The notes: generated by a model not told the origin, from the sequence alone. DNA of 63,018 nucleotides from Gemmatimonadota bacterium (GCA_022826025.1 JAJDVR010000219.1:1-63018), one strand, 5' to 3'. Shown: positions 52,580-61,875, numbered from the stretch's first letter. Translations and numbers: made by a program.

Positions 52580-53218
52580 ATGCAGAACAAGGCAAGTATC
52601 TGGTACCGGCTGGGCTACGCCTGGGAGACCGCGCGCCAGGGCCCGGCGGCCGCGAACGGCGGGGCATCCGGCCGGGGCCGTCCGCCCTTGCGGTCCGGGA
52701 ATGAGAGCGCGCCCTCCGCCACAAACAAGATCGCCCCTTCGCTTCTCTGGAGAAACCTGCTCGAGGCCGGCGGGCTGGCCCGCCGGGTGGCGGACGCGGG
52801 AGCGGACCGCTCGCCGCGGCGTGGGGACTTTCCGCGCGCGGCGCTGGCGGGTGCCGGAGCGGCGCTCGCGGCTCGCTCGCTCGCAAGGCTGCTCGCACCC
52901 GATGCGTCAGCCGGGGATGAGCCCGGGCTTGGCCTCGAGTTGGCGCAGGGCGCGGTCGAGGGGTTGGCCCTGGCGGTGCTGAGCCCCCATCTGCCCGCTG
53001 GCCGCCTGTTGCAGATCGGGCTGTGCAGCGCGGCGAGGTGCGCCGCGGCTCCCCGGGGAGGGCTCCCGCGGGTCATCCGTCCCATCGCGCCGGGGACGAT
53101 CCGCACCCTCTCCGCCCTGGCGCCCGAGCGTGGTCGCAATGGCGGACTGCTCGAGCACGCCGCATTCGCGACCGCGTTCGTGCTGCTCTACGGGCGGAGA
53201 ACCCCGGGGGCCGCCTAG
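52580..53218 (+). CDS. Possible hypothetical protein, divergent from the barrel peptidase
   Basis: An open frame of 212 residues starting at the ATG at 52580, which I do not recognise. It contains a basic and glycine-rich first part, then alanine-rich hydrophobic stretches (AALAGAGAALAARSLARLLA; EGLALAVLSPHLPAGRLLQI) and ends with AAFATAFVLLYGRR, suggesting a membrane-associated product. No ribosome-binding site is seen at a useful distance, and the start codon is only six bases from that of the divergent 1031-residue gene, so at least one of the two starts may be wrong. The opposite strand also has a 174-residue open frame here. In such GC-rich DNA chance frames are common. Confidence 0.4.
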   Translation: MQNKASIWYRLGYAWETARQGPAAANGGASGRGRPPLRSGNESAPSATNKIAPSLLWRNLLEAGGLARRVADAGADRSPRRGDFPRAALAGAGAALAARSLARLLAPDASAGDEPGLGLELAQGAVEGLALAVLSPHLPAGRLLQIGLCSAARCAAAPRGGLPRVIRPIAPGTIRTLSALAPERGRNGGLLEHAAFATAFVLLYGRRTPGAA

Positions 53219-53248
53219 CAGACCACGGAGTGCGGGTGCCCGGCGCCT

Positions 53249-54397
53249 TCACGCTCTACCGGGCGTGAGGGACCCCAGAACCCGGGGCCCCGAGGCTCCC
53301 GTCGAGTCCGGCGAATTCGCCGGCAGGCCGCGCAGGTGCGCCCACGCCAGCACCGCGAAGCACGCGGCCTCGCGCGCCTCCGGGTCGAGGCCCAGTACGG
53401 ACAGATCGCGTACCGGAACCGGTGCCAGCCGATCGGCGATCATCCCCGCCAGCACCGGGTTCAGCGCGCCGCCGCCCGCCAGCAGCACCTCGCTCACCCC
53501 CCGGGGAAGCACCCAGCGGCGACAGGCCTCGGCGACGGAGGCGGCGGTGAAGGCCGTAAGCGTCGCTACCAGGCCGGCCCAGTCGCGCCTCGCGCGCGGC
53601 GCCCGGCGTTCCACAAGCCTCTCGACGAACGCGCTGCCGAAGACTTCGCGGCCGGTGGACTTGGGGGGCGGGCGACGCAGGAACGGGTGCCGCAGAAGCT
53701 GCTCCAGCAGGTCTTCATCGACCTGGCCGGCCGCTGCCAGTTCGCCATCCGCGTCGAAGGTCCGGCGGCCGTCCGTGGCGAGTTCCGCGGCGGTGTCGAT
53801 GAGCGCGACTCCCGGGCCCGTATCGAAGGCCAGGACGGGTTCGCCTTCCGAAACCGCGGGCAGCCAGGTGACGTTGGCCATCCCTCCCAGGTTCTGGAGG
53901 GCGCGCGGCCGGTCGGGTGCGGAGAAGAGCAGCCGGTCCGGCCAGGGCACGAGCGGTGCTCCGTGCCCCCCGGCCGCCACGTCGCGGGTCCGGAAGTCGC
54001 TCACCACCGGTATGCCGGTGATTTCCGCGATGGTCGCGGGATCGCCCAGCTGGAGGGTGGCGCCGCGGGCGTCCCCGGACGGGGGATCGTGCCACACCGT
54101 CTGCCCGTGCGAGCCGATCGCCGCAACCGACCCCGGATCCACCCCGGCGCGCGCACACCCGGCCAGCGCACAGCGCGCGAAGCGCTCCCCCAGGACCGCG
54201 TGCAGGCGGGTCAGCTCGGCCGGCCCGCCTCTCTCGATCGCGCGGCGAATCGAGTCCCGCTCCTCCGGCAGGTAGCTCTCGCTGTGGAATCCCAGCAATT
54301 GCCACGAGAAGGTCGCCGGGGTCGTCCCGCCCACCTCCAGCAGAGCGGCGTCGACGCCGTCGAGCGACGTACCCGACATCATACCGAGAACCTTCAT
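53249..54397 (-). CDS. anmK: Anhydro-N-acetylmuramic acid kinase
   Basis: AnmK opens and phosphorylates 1,6-anhydro-MurNAc freed in cell-wall turnover, giving MurNAc-6-phosphate. From the ATG at 54397 the product is 382 residues and starts KVLGMMSGTSLDGVDAALLE, the family's ATP-site opening. IGSHGQTVWHDPP, TLQLGDPATIAEITGIPVVS and DFRTRDVAAGGHGAPLVPW contain the catalytic aspartate region, and LNPVLAGMIADRLAPVPVRD lies at the end. A TTG at 54415 would add six residues. It lies 72 bases after murQ, which uses its product. Confidence 0.95.
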   Translation of the reverse strand: MKVLGMMSGTSLDGVDAALLEVGGTTPATFSWQLLGFHSESYLPEERDSIRRAIERGGPAELTRLHAVLGERFARCALAGCARAGVDPGSVAAIGSHGQTVWHDPPSGDARGATLQLGDPATIAEITGIPVVSDFRTRDVAAGGHGAPLVPWPDRLLFSAPDRPRALQNLGGMANVTWLPAVSEGEPVLAFDTGPGVALIDTAAELATDGRRTFDADGELAAAGQVDEDLLEQLLRHPFLRRPPPKSTGREVFGSAFVERLVERRAPRARRDWAGLVATLTAFTAASVAEACRRWVLPRGVSEVLLAGGGALNPVLAGMIADRLAPVPVRDLSVLGLDPEAREAACFAVLAWAHLRGLPANSPDSTGASGPRVLGSLTPGRA

Positions 54398-54469
54398 GGC
54401 CGGGGCGTCACGCAATGGAGGACGGCCCCGAAGGCGTCCGGCTGCACCTGTTGCCCGGCCCCGGCGCGG

Positions 54470-55396
54470 TCATTCGATCGCGCCCGGGACATCCGCCACC
54501 CGCCCCCCGCTCTCCTCGAGCAGGGCGCGCGCCTCCTCCGCGGCGATCCCGAGCCGGGCCATCACGATGGCCGTCTTGACGTGGCCGCCGGCCTCCTGTA
54601 GCAGCTCCCGGGCCGGCTCCCGCTCCAGCTCCGCGGTGGTCATCAGGATGCGCTCCCCCCGGTCCTGGAGCTTCCGGCAGGTCACCTGCAGGTCGACCAT
54701 GAGGTTGCCGTGGACCTTGCCCATGAGGACCATGGCGCCGGTCGTGATGGTGTTCAGGACCAGCTTGGTGGCGGTGCCCGCCTTCATGCGCGTGGAGCCG
54801 GTGATCACCTCGGGACCGACCAGGGGGGCGATGACCACGTCGTGGGTGGCGCGGAGCTCCGCGGAAGGGGGCGTGCATAGCAGGAAGCCGGTGCGGGCGC
54901 CCCGCTCACGGGCGTGCCGCAACGCCCCGTGCACGAAGGGGGTGGTGCCGGAAGTGGCGATGCCGAGGACGAAATCGGCGGGGGCCAGGGCGAGGCGGTC
55001 CATCTCGCGGGCGCCATCGCGCGGGTCGTCCTCGGCCCCTTCGCGCGCCCGCACCAGCGCGCCGTGGCCGCCCGCAATGACGCCGACCACCATCGAAGGG
55101 TCGGTCCGGTAGGTCGGGGGCATCTCCGCCGCGTCGAGCACGCCCAGCCGTCCGGAGGTTCCCGCGCCGACGTAGATCAGCCGGCCGCCGCGCCCGAACG
55201 CATCGCGCGCCAGCTCCATTGCCCGCGCGATGGCGGCAGCCTCTTCTCCTACGGCCGCCGCCACGGTGCGGTCCTCGTCATTGATCAGCGCCACGATCTC
55301 CGCGGGCGACAGCCGGTCGACCCGGCGCGAGCGCGGATTGCGCTGTTCGGTCAGGCGATCATCCAGCATGTCCATGCGTCCGGGCTGCCGTGCCAC
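54470..55396 (-). CDS. murQ: N-acetylmuramic acid 6-phosphate etherase
   Basis: MurQ removes lactate from MurNAc-6-phosphate, yielding GlcNAc-6-phosphate for reuse. The 308-residue product has the SIS domain with LTEQRNPRSRRVDRLSPAEI, GGRLIYVGAGTSGRLGVLDA and AEMPPTYRTDPSMVVGVIAG, then the catalytic-side block EVITGSTRMKAGTATKLVLN. The GTG at 55396 has GGTGA seven bases before it. Inner ATG codons at 55375 and 55369 are alternatives. It pairs with anmK for peptidoglycan recycling and diverges from the leucine-rich-repeat gene across 149 bases. Confidence 0.96.
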   Translation of the reverse strand: MARQPGRMDMLDDRLTEQRNPRSRRVDRLSPAEIVALINDEDRTVAAAVGEEAAAIARAMELARDAFGRGGRLIYVGAGTSGRLGVLDAAEMPPTYRTDPSMVVGVIAGGHGALVRAREGAEDDPRDGAREMDRLALAPADFVLGIATSGTTPFVHGALRHARERGARTGFLLCTPPSAELRATHDVVIAPLVGPEVITGSTRMKAGTATKLVLNTITTGAMVLMGKVHGNLMVDLQVTCRKLQDRGERILMTTAELEREPARELLQEAGGHVKTAIVMARLGIAAEEARALLEESGGRVADVPGAIE

Positions 55397-55545
55397 CGTG
55401 GGCTCACCTTTCCTCCATACGGATAAAGCTAGCGACAGTGCGGCCCCGGCGCGTCCCGGGACCCCGGATGCCGGGCGGAGTATTAGGAAAACGGCTGGAG
55501 GTCTTCAGCATTCGGGAGATGCACCCCACCCCTCACGGAGGCTGC

Positions 55546-58500
55546 ATGGCACGTCCGAGATCACGCGTCCTGGCAACGGCCCTCTGCGCGATCCTGCTGG
55601 CCGTCTGCTCGGACGACCCGGCGACCACCACCCCACCCGCTCCTCCCCCACCGACTCCGCCTCAAGAGCCTTATGCCGCCGAGCGGGCCGCGCTCATGGC
55701 CCTGTACAACGCCACGAACGGGTCGCTCTGGCATCGGAAGAGGAACTGGACCACCACCGGGAGCATCCGGAACTGGCAGGGGGTGTCGACCAACTCGTCC
55801 GGCTTCGTCACCGAATTGTCGCTCCCGGACAACAATCTGTCCGGCGCACTCCCGCGCGAACTCGGGGATCTGACCCATCTGAGACAGCTGGATCTGGACG
55901 ACAACGAGTTGACGGGCCCGATCCCGCCGGAACTCGGGGATCTGCCCCAACTGAGGCGTCTGGTTCTGAGCGCCAACCAGCTGACGGGCGCGATTCCGCC
56001 GGAGTTGGGCAGGCTGAACCAGTTGACCATGCTCGATCTGGGCAACAACAGCCTGAGCGGGACGATCCCCTCTGAACTCGCATCCCTGCCGCGGCTCGAC
56101 TCCCTCCTGCTCCACCGCAACGAGCTGACCGGCCCCATTCCCGCCGAACTGGGGAATCTTGCCTCCCTGCGGAGGCTGCTCCTGGCGTTGAATCAACTGA
56201 CGGGTCCGGTGCCGCCGGAACTGGGCAACCTCGCGAATCTCACCTACATGAGCCTCAGCCGTAACCAGCTGACGGGCACGATTCCGGTCGAACTGGCGAA
56301 GCTGAGTTCGATTCGGGTTCTGTCGGTCTCGCGCAACAGCCTCACGGGGACGGTTCCGCCCGAGCTGGGCAACCTGACCACCCTGGAAGGACTCTATCTG
56401 TACCAGAACCAGCTCACCGGAGGAATCCCGGTCTCGCTGGGCAACCTCTCGGAACTGGAGACGCTCTGGATTCACGACAACGGGCTATCGGGCCCATTGA
56501 TCGAGGAACTCGGCAACCTCGCGACGCTCGAGGACCTGCGCGCCGCGGACAACGAGCTTAGCGGAAAGCTGCCCCGCAATCTGGGCAGACCCCGGGCCCT
56601 GGCCCGACTCGAGCTCGAAGGGAACCAGCATCTGGCCGGCCTGCTGCCCCGGAGCATGATCGGCCTAGATTTCCTGCAGGTGCTGTCGTACGGGGCCACC
56701 AGCCTGTGCGCCCAGGTCGATGACGAGTTCCAGGAGTGGCTGCGGAAGATACCCGACGGCAGCCGGACGGACTGCGATGTCGCGCAGGTGGAACGACTCG
56801 CTCTCACCGACCTGCACGACGCGACCGGGGGATCATCCTGGGCGAACCGCGCGGGATGGGGGACGGACGCTCCCCCGGGAGACTGGCACGGCGTGTCCAC
56901 CGAGGACGGCCGTGTCACGGGATTGGCGCTGTCCGCCAACGGCCTGTCCGGTCCGCTCCCCGCGGAGATCGCCAACCTCCTTGAGCTCAGGATGGTGGAC
57001 CTGGCCGGAAACGACCTGTCCGGTGCGTTTCCGGGTTCCATCGCCGGCCTGCACGAACTCGCCGAAGTGCGCGTGGGCCGGAATCCGGGGCTGGAGGGCG
57101 CGCTGCCGTTCGCGCTCCGGGGGTTGGAACGGGTTCGCGTGCTGCTCCACGACGACACCGGCCTGTGCGCCTCGCCCGCGCCCGACTTCCAGGCGTGGTA
57201 CGGCGCGATCGAGCAGACCGCGGGCGCCGTCTGCGACAACCCGGATCAGGTCACGGTATCCCTGCCGGTGGTCTACCTCACCCAGTCGGTGCAGGCCCCG
57301 TCCCGGAGCGTGCGTCTGGTGGCCAACCGCGACGCGCTTCTGAGGGCGTTCGTCACAGCCGAGGAGCCGCGCGGGTTCTTCGAGCCCGAGGTTGTGGCGG
57401 TCTTCACGGGTCCGGGAGGAGACGAGGTCCACCGCGCGGCCATGACCCGCGACGCCAACCAGATCCCGGCCGAGGCGGACGAGGGCGATCTTGAACTCTC
57501 GTACAACGCGGTGATCCCCGCCGAGATCATCGTCCCGGGTGTCGAGATGGTCGTCGAGGTCGACCCCGAAGGAACCCTGCCCCTCACCGCCGACAGCGAA
57601 ACCCGCTTCCCCGACGAGGGATCCGACTCGCTGAACGTGGTGGAAGTGACCCTTATGCAGCTTACGCTCGTGCCGGTGATGGACGCCGAGGAGCCCGACT
57701 CGTCGGTTGTGGAGTGGGTCCGCGGCATCTCCGCCGACAGCCCCGAAGTGGGACTGCTCAGGCACGCATTCCCGTTTGCCGAGTTCAGCGTTCGCGCGCA
57801 CGAGCCCTGGCACACCTCGCTGGATCTCACCAGCTCGGCCGGGCAGGTGTCGCTGTTTGGAGAACTCGAGGCGCTGCGGGCATCGGAAGGCGGCACGGGC
57901 TACTACTACGGGGTCGCCGCCAACCTGGGCTCCGTCGCCGGCCGGGGGCAGCTTCCCGGCTGGGTGAGCGTCGGCGTGGCGAGATCGACCACGCTGGCAC
58001 ACGAAGTGGGTCACAACCTCTCGCTCAGGCACGCGCCGTGCGGGGATCCCAGCGGCGTTGATCCCAGCTTCCCCTACGCGGACGGAAGCATCGGCGTATG
58101 GGGATATGACTTCCGCAATGGATCGACCGTCCCTCCCGACCGGGGCAAGGACATCATGACCTATTGCCGCACGCTTCCATGGCTCAGCGACTACTACTTC
58201 GAGAAGGTGATCGACCACCGTGCACAGTTGGCCGCGGACACCGCCAGCGCACAGGTGGCCGCAACGAACCAGCGCGCAGACATGCTCGTGCTCTGGGGCG
58301 GCATGGTGGACGGAGAGCTGTGGATCGATCCGGCGTTCCCGATGCGCGCGGAGCCAAGAGTGCCCGAAGCGTGGGGCCCGTACCGCATTCACGGGACCAC
58401 TTCGGACGGCGGGACGGTGTTCTCGCTGGATTTCACGCCCAGCGACGACGGCCACGGCGGCAGGCACTTCTTCTTCACGCTGCCGATCGAGGCCGATTGG

Positions 58501-58734
58501 GAGGACGCGCTCGAACGCATCACGCTGACCGGGCCGGAAGGTGAGGCATACGTGGACCAGGCCGACGAGCGCCGAATGACGGTGGTCACGGAACCCGGAA
58601 CGGGACGCCTGCGCGCGATTCTGCGGGACTGGGAGGGGGCGCTGCCGGAGGTGCTGAGGGATGGGACCGACCTGGAGGTGAGCATGACGCGCGGGCTCAA
58701 GGAGGCGGTGCGGCTGCGCGAATCCCAACCCTAA
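55546..58734 (+). CDS. Lipoprotein with plant-type leucine-rich repeats and a metzincin protease domain
   Basis: A 1062-residue exported protein. The ATG at 55546 has a GGAGG site just upstream. A signal peptide ends in LLAVCSDDP with a likely lipidated cysteine, then a proline-rich linker. Two modules follow, each with an LRRNT-like cap (LYNATNGSLW...; LHDATGGSSW...) and repeats of the form LxxNxLTGxIPxELGNL, about twelve in the first and three or four in the second. The C-terminal part has TLAHEVGHNLSLRHAPCG (HExxHxxxxxH at residues 819-829) and DIMTYC (Met-turn, about 871), the metzincin set. An outer-surface protease guided by repeats is inferred. The target is not known. Confidence 0.9.
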   Translation: MARPRSRVLATALCAILLAVCSDDPATTTPPAPPPPTPPQEPYAAERAALMALYNATNGSLWHRKRNWTTTGSIRNWQGVSTNSSGFVTELSLPDNNLSGALPRELGDLTHLRQLDLDDNELTGPIPPELGDLPQLRRLVLSANQLTGAIPPELGRLNQLTMLDLGNNSLSGTIPSELASLPRLDSLLLHRNELTGPIPAELGNLASLRRLLLALNQLTGPVPPELGNLANLTYMSLSRNQLTGTIPVELAKLSSIRVLSVSRNSLTGTVPPELGNLTTLEGLYLYQNQLTGGIPVSLGNLSELETLWIHDNGLSGPLIEELGNLATLEDLRAADNELSGKLPRNLGRPRALARLELEGNQHLAGLLPRSMIGLDFLQVLSYGATSLCAQVDDEFQEWLRKIPDGSRTDCDVAQVERLALTDLHDATGGSSWANRAGWGTDAPPGDWHGVSTEDGRVTGLALSANGLSGPLPAEIANLLELRMVDLAGNDLSGAFPGSIAGLHELAEVRVGRNPGLEGALPFALRGLERVRVLLHDDTGLCASPAPDFQAWYGAIEQTAGAVCDNPDQVTVSLPVVYLTQSVQAPSRSVRLVANRDALLRAFVTAEEPRGFFEPEVVAVFTGPGGDEVHRAAMTRDANQIPAEADEGDLELSYNAVIPAEIIVPGVEMVVEVDPEGTLPLTADSETRFPDEGSDSLNVVEVTLMQLTLVPVMDAEEPDSSVVEWVRGISADSPEVGLLRHAFPFAEFSVRAHEPWHTSLDLTSSAGQVSLFGELEALRASEGGTGYYYGVAANLGSVAGRGQLPGWVSVGVARSTTLAHEVGHNLSLRHAPCGDPSGVDPSFPYADGSIGVWGYDFRNGSTVPPDRGKDIMTYCRTLPWLSDYYFEKVIDHRAQLAADTASAQVAATNQRADMLVLWGGMVDGELWIDPAFPMRAEPRVPEAWGPYRIHGTTSDGGTVFSLDFTPSDDGHGGRHFFFTLPIEADWEDALERITLTGPEGEAYVDQADERRMTVVTEPGTGRLRAILRDWEGALPEVLRDGTDLEVSMTRGLKEAVRLRESQP

Positions 58735-59076
58735 CGTTACGGCAGGTATGAGGGGGCACGAATCACGGCAGGAAATCACGTAAGTCTAACCAGGACTGCA
58801 TGATCTGCGTTCTCTGTCGTTGGAGCTGACCTTGTTGGACCGTGCCGCTAGGGCGGGAAAACCGGGTTTGAATGGCGGGACTCCCTCGCCCGCCCAGCCT
58901 CTTCGCCGAAGGTCCCGGAAGCCGACCGTCACGCCCAGGAAGGCTTGGTCGTCCGAGCGCATCGCCGACCGATCTACCCGAGCCGCCGCGCCGGTCTCCG
59001 GGACATCGACCGGCTCTGTTGCGGCACTACGCTGCGCGCAGGTTTCCTTCCACATTGGAGGACGCCGGCGCACGAA
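58735..59076. other. 342-base gap with no convincing gene
   Basis: No gene is recognised between the leucine-rich-repeat protein and the DUF262 protein. A 95-codon frame on the minus strand (58786-59073) is arginine-rich and unlike any family I know, so it is not called. An inverted repeat GGGCGGG/CCCGCCC (58851-58857 and 58889-58895) could form a loose stem after the plus-strand gene. This may be decayed DNA at the edge of an accessory region. Confidence 0.5.
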
Positions 59077-61479
59077 TCAATCAATGCCTTCCGCTGCATC
59101 TGGCGGGGTGTCCCCGGCTCGCATTGGCTGCTCCAAGTGCGGCTGGAGAGCGTTCCGCAGCGCGATCAAGTTGTCTGCCATCCACCGGCGCGCGGTCTCC
59201 AACTCGGCCTCGGGCGCCGTCAAGCTGATCGTCTCTTCCCTTGCCAGCGTGACTTCGAACTCTCCTTCCTGCCACAAGATGGTTCCGTCCACCTTTCCGG
59301 CGACCTCCTCCCGGTGCTGAAGCAGGGCACGGTATCTTTGTTGGCGGTCGGTCCCGCTGAGGTGCAGGAACACCGTGGCCTTGCCCTCGCCAATCCCCAT
59401 GCCGTAGACGGCATCGGGGTGTCCGGTCTGGAAGGACCGCCATCGACCCCGCCATCCCCCCTTCCCAACAGGCTCCACACCGCTCGGGCGAAGCCGCGCC
59501 ACCAGCGGCTTGTAGAACTCCGCGTACAGCGTGTTGGTGTTAGTTGGCTCCCGCTGTACGGTCTCGGGTGCCCGTGGGGCCGACGAGACCGGCAACTCGA
59601 TGTCCAGTTCCTTCGCGAGAACCTCGGCATGCGGCCACAGTCTGTTCACGTAGCCCGCGAGCTGCATGCTCCGACGGTCGATCTCGGGCTCATTCCAAAC
59701 CTCGCCCTGCATGTCGCGGAGGAGGCGCCGATTCATTTCGAGATTGTCATTACCGAGAAGCTCTTTCTTGGCGGTCCACGGTGAGTTGCTCAACGAGGAA
59801 TTGTAGGACACAACCGTGAGGTTGCCTATACGGTGGACCAGTCCAGAAATCCGGCCTGCGTCCTCGTCACTTCCGTCAAAGTCGAAGACGTCTGCCCAGT
59901 GCTGCTGCCAGCGTTGAGGAGCGATATGCTCGACCGTCGCCTCGGCGACGGCGAATTCGGTGGTGTCGAAGAGGTTTTCGCGATGCATCTGCTCCGCGAT
60001 TCCCGCCAACAGAAGCCTGAGGCGGCCGCTGGAGATGCCATGGTACATGTCGCCGCTCTGGAAATGCCTCGTGACCTCGTCGTCCCGCGGCCACCAGTTC
60101 CATCCACGGATCGCCACCAGCCGCGACAGGACGACCGAGCCGAGGTCCTCTTCGTCCGTGTCGCGAAGCGCCTGTACGAGACTGAACGCGACGCTGTCGA
60201 AATCCCGATACCTGCCTTTGAGCGCAATGCGTCTCATCAGATAGCTATCGACGATGCGAAGCACCCTGTCGAGCTCCGGTCCCCTTCCAAGCCTGTCGAC
60301 CAGGATCATGAGCACCGGCACCAGGGATCTGAGATTCAGGATATGACGACGGCCCATGACCTTCAGCGCGTAGCCCGAAAAGCCTCCGTCGGTCCCTTTT
60401 CGACCCTCGTCGATTTCCCGGTAGATGTCCGCATAGCGGCGCAGCCGGCGGAGCATCATCGCAAACTCGGTGCGGTCGTCCCGATAGAGGTGCTCGCCGA
60501 CGTAGCGGAATTCGCGATAGAGGCGGTTCATACGCAGCCGTTCAGCCTTGGGCGGTTCACGTCCCGATACTAGTAGCTGCCGCGCCCGGGGGACCTCCAA
60601 CCATGCGAAGTAGAGCAGGAACATGTCGGTGTGCCCCCTCCAGTACGACTCGGCGTCGTACCGTTCGAGATGTTCCCTGTAGGTCAGGTCGCCGTCGGGA
60701 TCGTCCTTTGCTACGGCCAAGGACAGGATGTAGTTCTTGGTTTTTTCCCACTCGGTCAACGGCTCGCCGCGAGCGTTCAGTGCCTCGAAGATGGCGTGGC
60801 TGTTCTGGCCCTGGCTGAGTTGAATGTCGGCGACCACCAGCTTCTTCAGGACGGCTTTGCTGAAGGCTGTGGCGGCATCCCCACGGTCATCTTCGCTGAT
60901 TGGGCGAAGCCAAGCGTCGGCTCTACCACGGAAGTAGTTGTAGCAGTCGCCCAGCGGCGAACCGGAAGGCGCGCCCGAGCTTGGTGCCGAAAGACTGAAA
61001 TCGATTACGGTCCGGAATACGTCGTAGTCACTCCCCTCATACGTCTTGCTGCTCTTGTGCCTGATCTTGTAGTTGTCCCCAGGACCGCCGACGTAGGGGG
61101 CGGCCTCGGCCAGCACTCCTGAGAGCATCGACGCAGGATTGTCCAAGCCGTGCTGGATGAAGGCGGCACGGGCGGCAGCCATGAGGAGTTGGAGGGTGGT
61201 GAGACGCTGCTGGCCGTCAACAACCCACCAGTAGTTGATGAGCCTGCCGGGCTTGAAGCTGGGGCTGTGTTTGGTGATGATCGTGCCGAGAAAGTGAGGT
61301 TCGGCATCCGCACCCCCCGAGTCAGCTTCGCGAACGCGCTCGGTGAGAGCCATCAAGTCCTCCCACAGAGGCGTCCACTGTCCCTCCTCCGTCCAAACGT
61401 AGTTGCGCTGGTAGCTGGGAATGACCCATTGCTTCAGCGGCGGGAACGTCTGGTTCATGGCCGTGATCAGCGTATTCAT
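59077..61479 (-). CDS. DUF262-DUF1524-DUF4268 protein (GmrSD-type restriction family)
   Basis: An 800-residue protein of the GmrSD class, single-chain nucleases that act against modified or foreign DNA. The N-terminal DUF262 (ParB-like) domain has VIPSYQRNYVW (20-29) and WWVVDGQQRLTTLQLLMAA (85-103), a nucleotide-dependent signature. Around residue 518 begins DUF1524 with the HNH motif VEHIAPQRW and HRIGNLTVVSYNSSLSNS then WTAKKELLG. The last 150 residues (FLHLSGTDRQQRYRALLQHR ... ILWQEGEFEVTLAR) resemble DUF4268, found in other defence proteins. It stands alone between non-coding stretches and near an integrase remnant, so it is likely acquired. Confidence 0.88.
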   Translation of the reverse strand: MNTLITAMNQTFPPLKQWVIPSYQRNYVWTEEGQWTPLWEDLMALTERVREADSGGADAEPHFLGTIITKHSPSFKPGRLINYWWVVDGQQRLTTLQLLMAAARAAFIQHGLDNPASMLSGVLAEAAPYVGGPGDNYKIRHKSSKTYEGSDYDVFRTVIDFSLSAPSSGAPSGSPLGDCYNYFRGRADAWLRPISEDDRGDAATAFSKAVLKKLVVADIQLSQGQNSHAIFEALNARGEPLTEWEKTKNYILSLAVAKDDPDGDLTYREHLERYDAESYWRGHTDMFLLYFAWLEVPRARQLLVSGREPPKAERLRMNRLYREFRYVGEHLYRDDRTEFAMMLRRLRRYADIYREIDEGRKGTDGGFSGYALKVMGRRHILNLRSLVPVLMILVDRLGRGPELDRVLRIVDSYLMRRIALKGRYRDFDSVAFSLVQALRDTDEEDLGSVVLSRLVAIRGWNWWPRDDEVTRHFQSGDMYHGISSGRLRLLLAGIAEQMHRENLFDTTEFAVAEATVEHIAPQRWQQHWADVFDFDGSDEDAGRISGLVHRIGNLTVVSYNSSLSNSPWTAKKELLGNDNLEMNRRLLRDMQGEVWNEPEIDRRSMQLAGYVNRLWPHAEVLAKELDIELPVSSAPRAPETVQREPTNTNTLYAEFYKPLVARLRPSGVEPVGKGGWRGRWRSFQTGHPDAVYGMGIGEGKATVFLHLSGTDRQQRYRALLQHREEVAGKVDGTILWQEGEFEVTLAREETISLTAPEAELETARRWMADNLIALRNALQPHLEQPMRAGDTPPDAAEGID

Positions 61480-61724
61480 GGCTGGACACTACCTTCTGAA
61501 AGGCACCAATAGCCCGGTGATCGGCTGCTGCACGACGGTGCGAGATGGGCGGTGGTGACGGCGGTGACGACGGAGGCGAGGGTGAACTCGAAACGAGGCA
61601 ACAGGGACGGAATCCGGTGGAAGTGACGGTTGCGGACGATGGCCCCGAAGATGGTGAGTGGCTCGTGGGGCCGCAACAACCCGTGGGAAGCTCATCCCCG
61701 GCACCCCCCCCAGCCTCCCGAGCC

Positions 61725-61875
61725 GGGGCTCTACTGGGACGCGGCACGGCCTCGTGCTCCGGGTGAAGCCGCCGGCTACAAGCAGTGGATCCAGCGCTTG
61801 TTCATCCACGGCATGCGCCGAGAGTTGGGGCTCGGTCCCGTTCGCCTCGTGACGCTGGCCAAGGCACGGGGGCCG
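61725..61875 (+). pseudogene. Remnant of a tyrosine integrase (DUF4102 arm-binding domain)
   Basis: Pieced together across two frames, the plus strand reads GLYWDAAR, then in the next frame HGLVLRVKP, then back in the first AGYKQWIQRLFIHGMRRELG and LGPVRLVTLAKAR. This is the pattern of the N-terminal arm-binding domain of P4-type integrases (GLVLRVxPSGxKxWxxR..., LGxxxxxSLAEAR). Two compensating frameshifts interrupt it, and no catalytic domain (R...HxxR...Y) follows. A later stretch GFPAAFREIYGAVES near 61930-61975 may be a further trace of the core-binding domain. The gene is dead. It points to past integration of an island near here. Confidence 0.6.

Noticed and set aside
52615-53139. 174-codon minus-strand frame opposite the doubtful plus-strand gene
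   Set aside because: Pro/Arg/Ser-rich with no hydrophobic or folded pattern. The plus-strand frame is slightly more protein-like, though itself uncertain.
58786-59073. 95-codon open frame on the minus strand
   Set aside because: Arginine-rich with no recognisable motif and no ribosome-binding site. Such frames are common by chance in GC-rich DNA.
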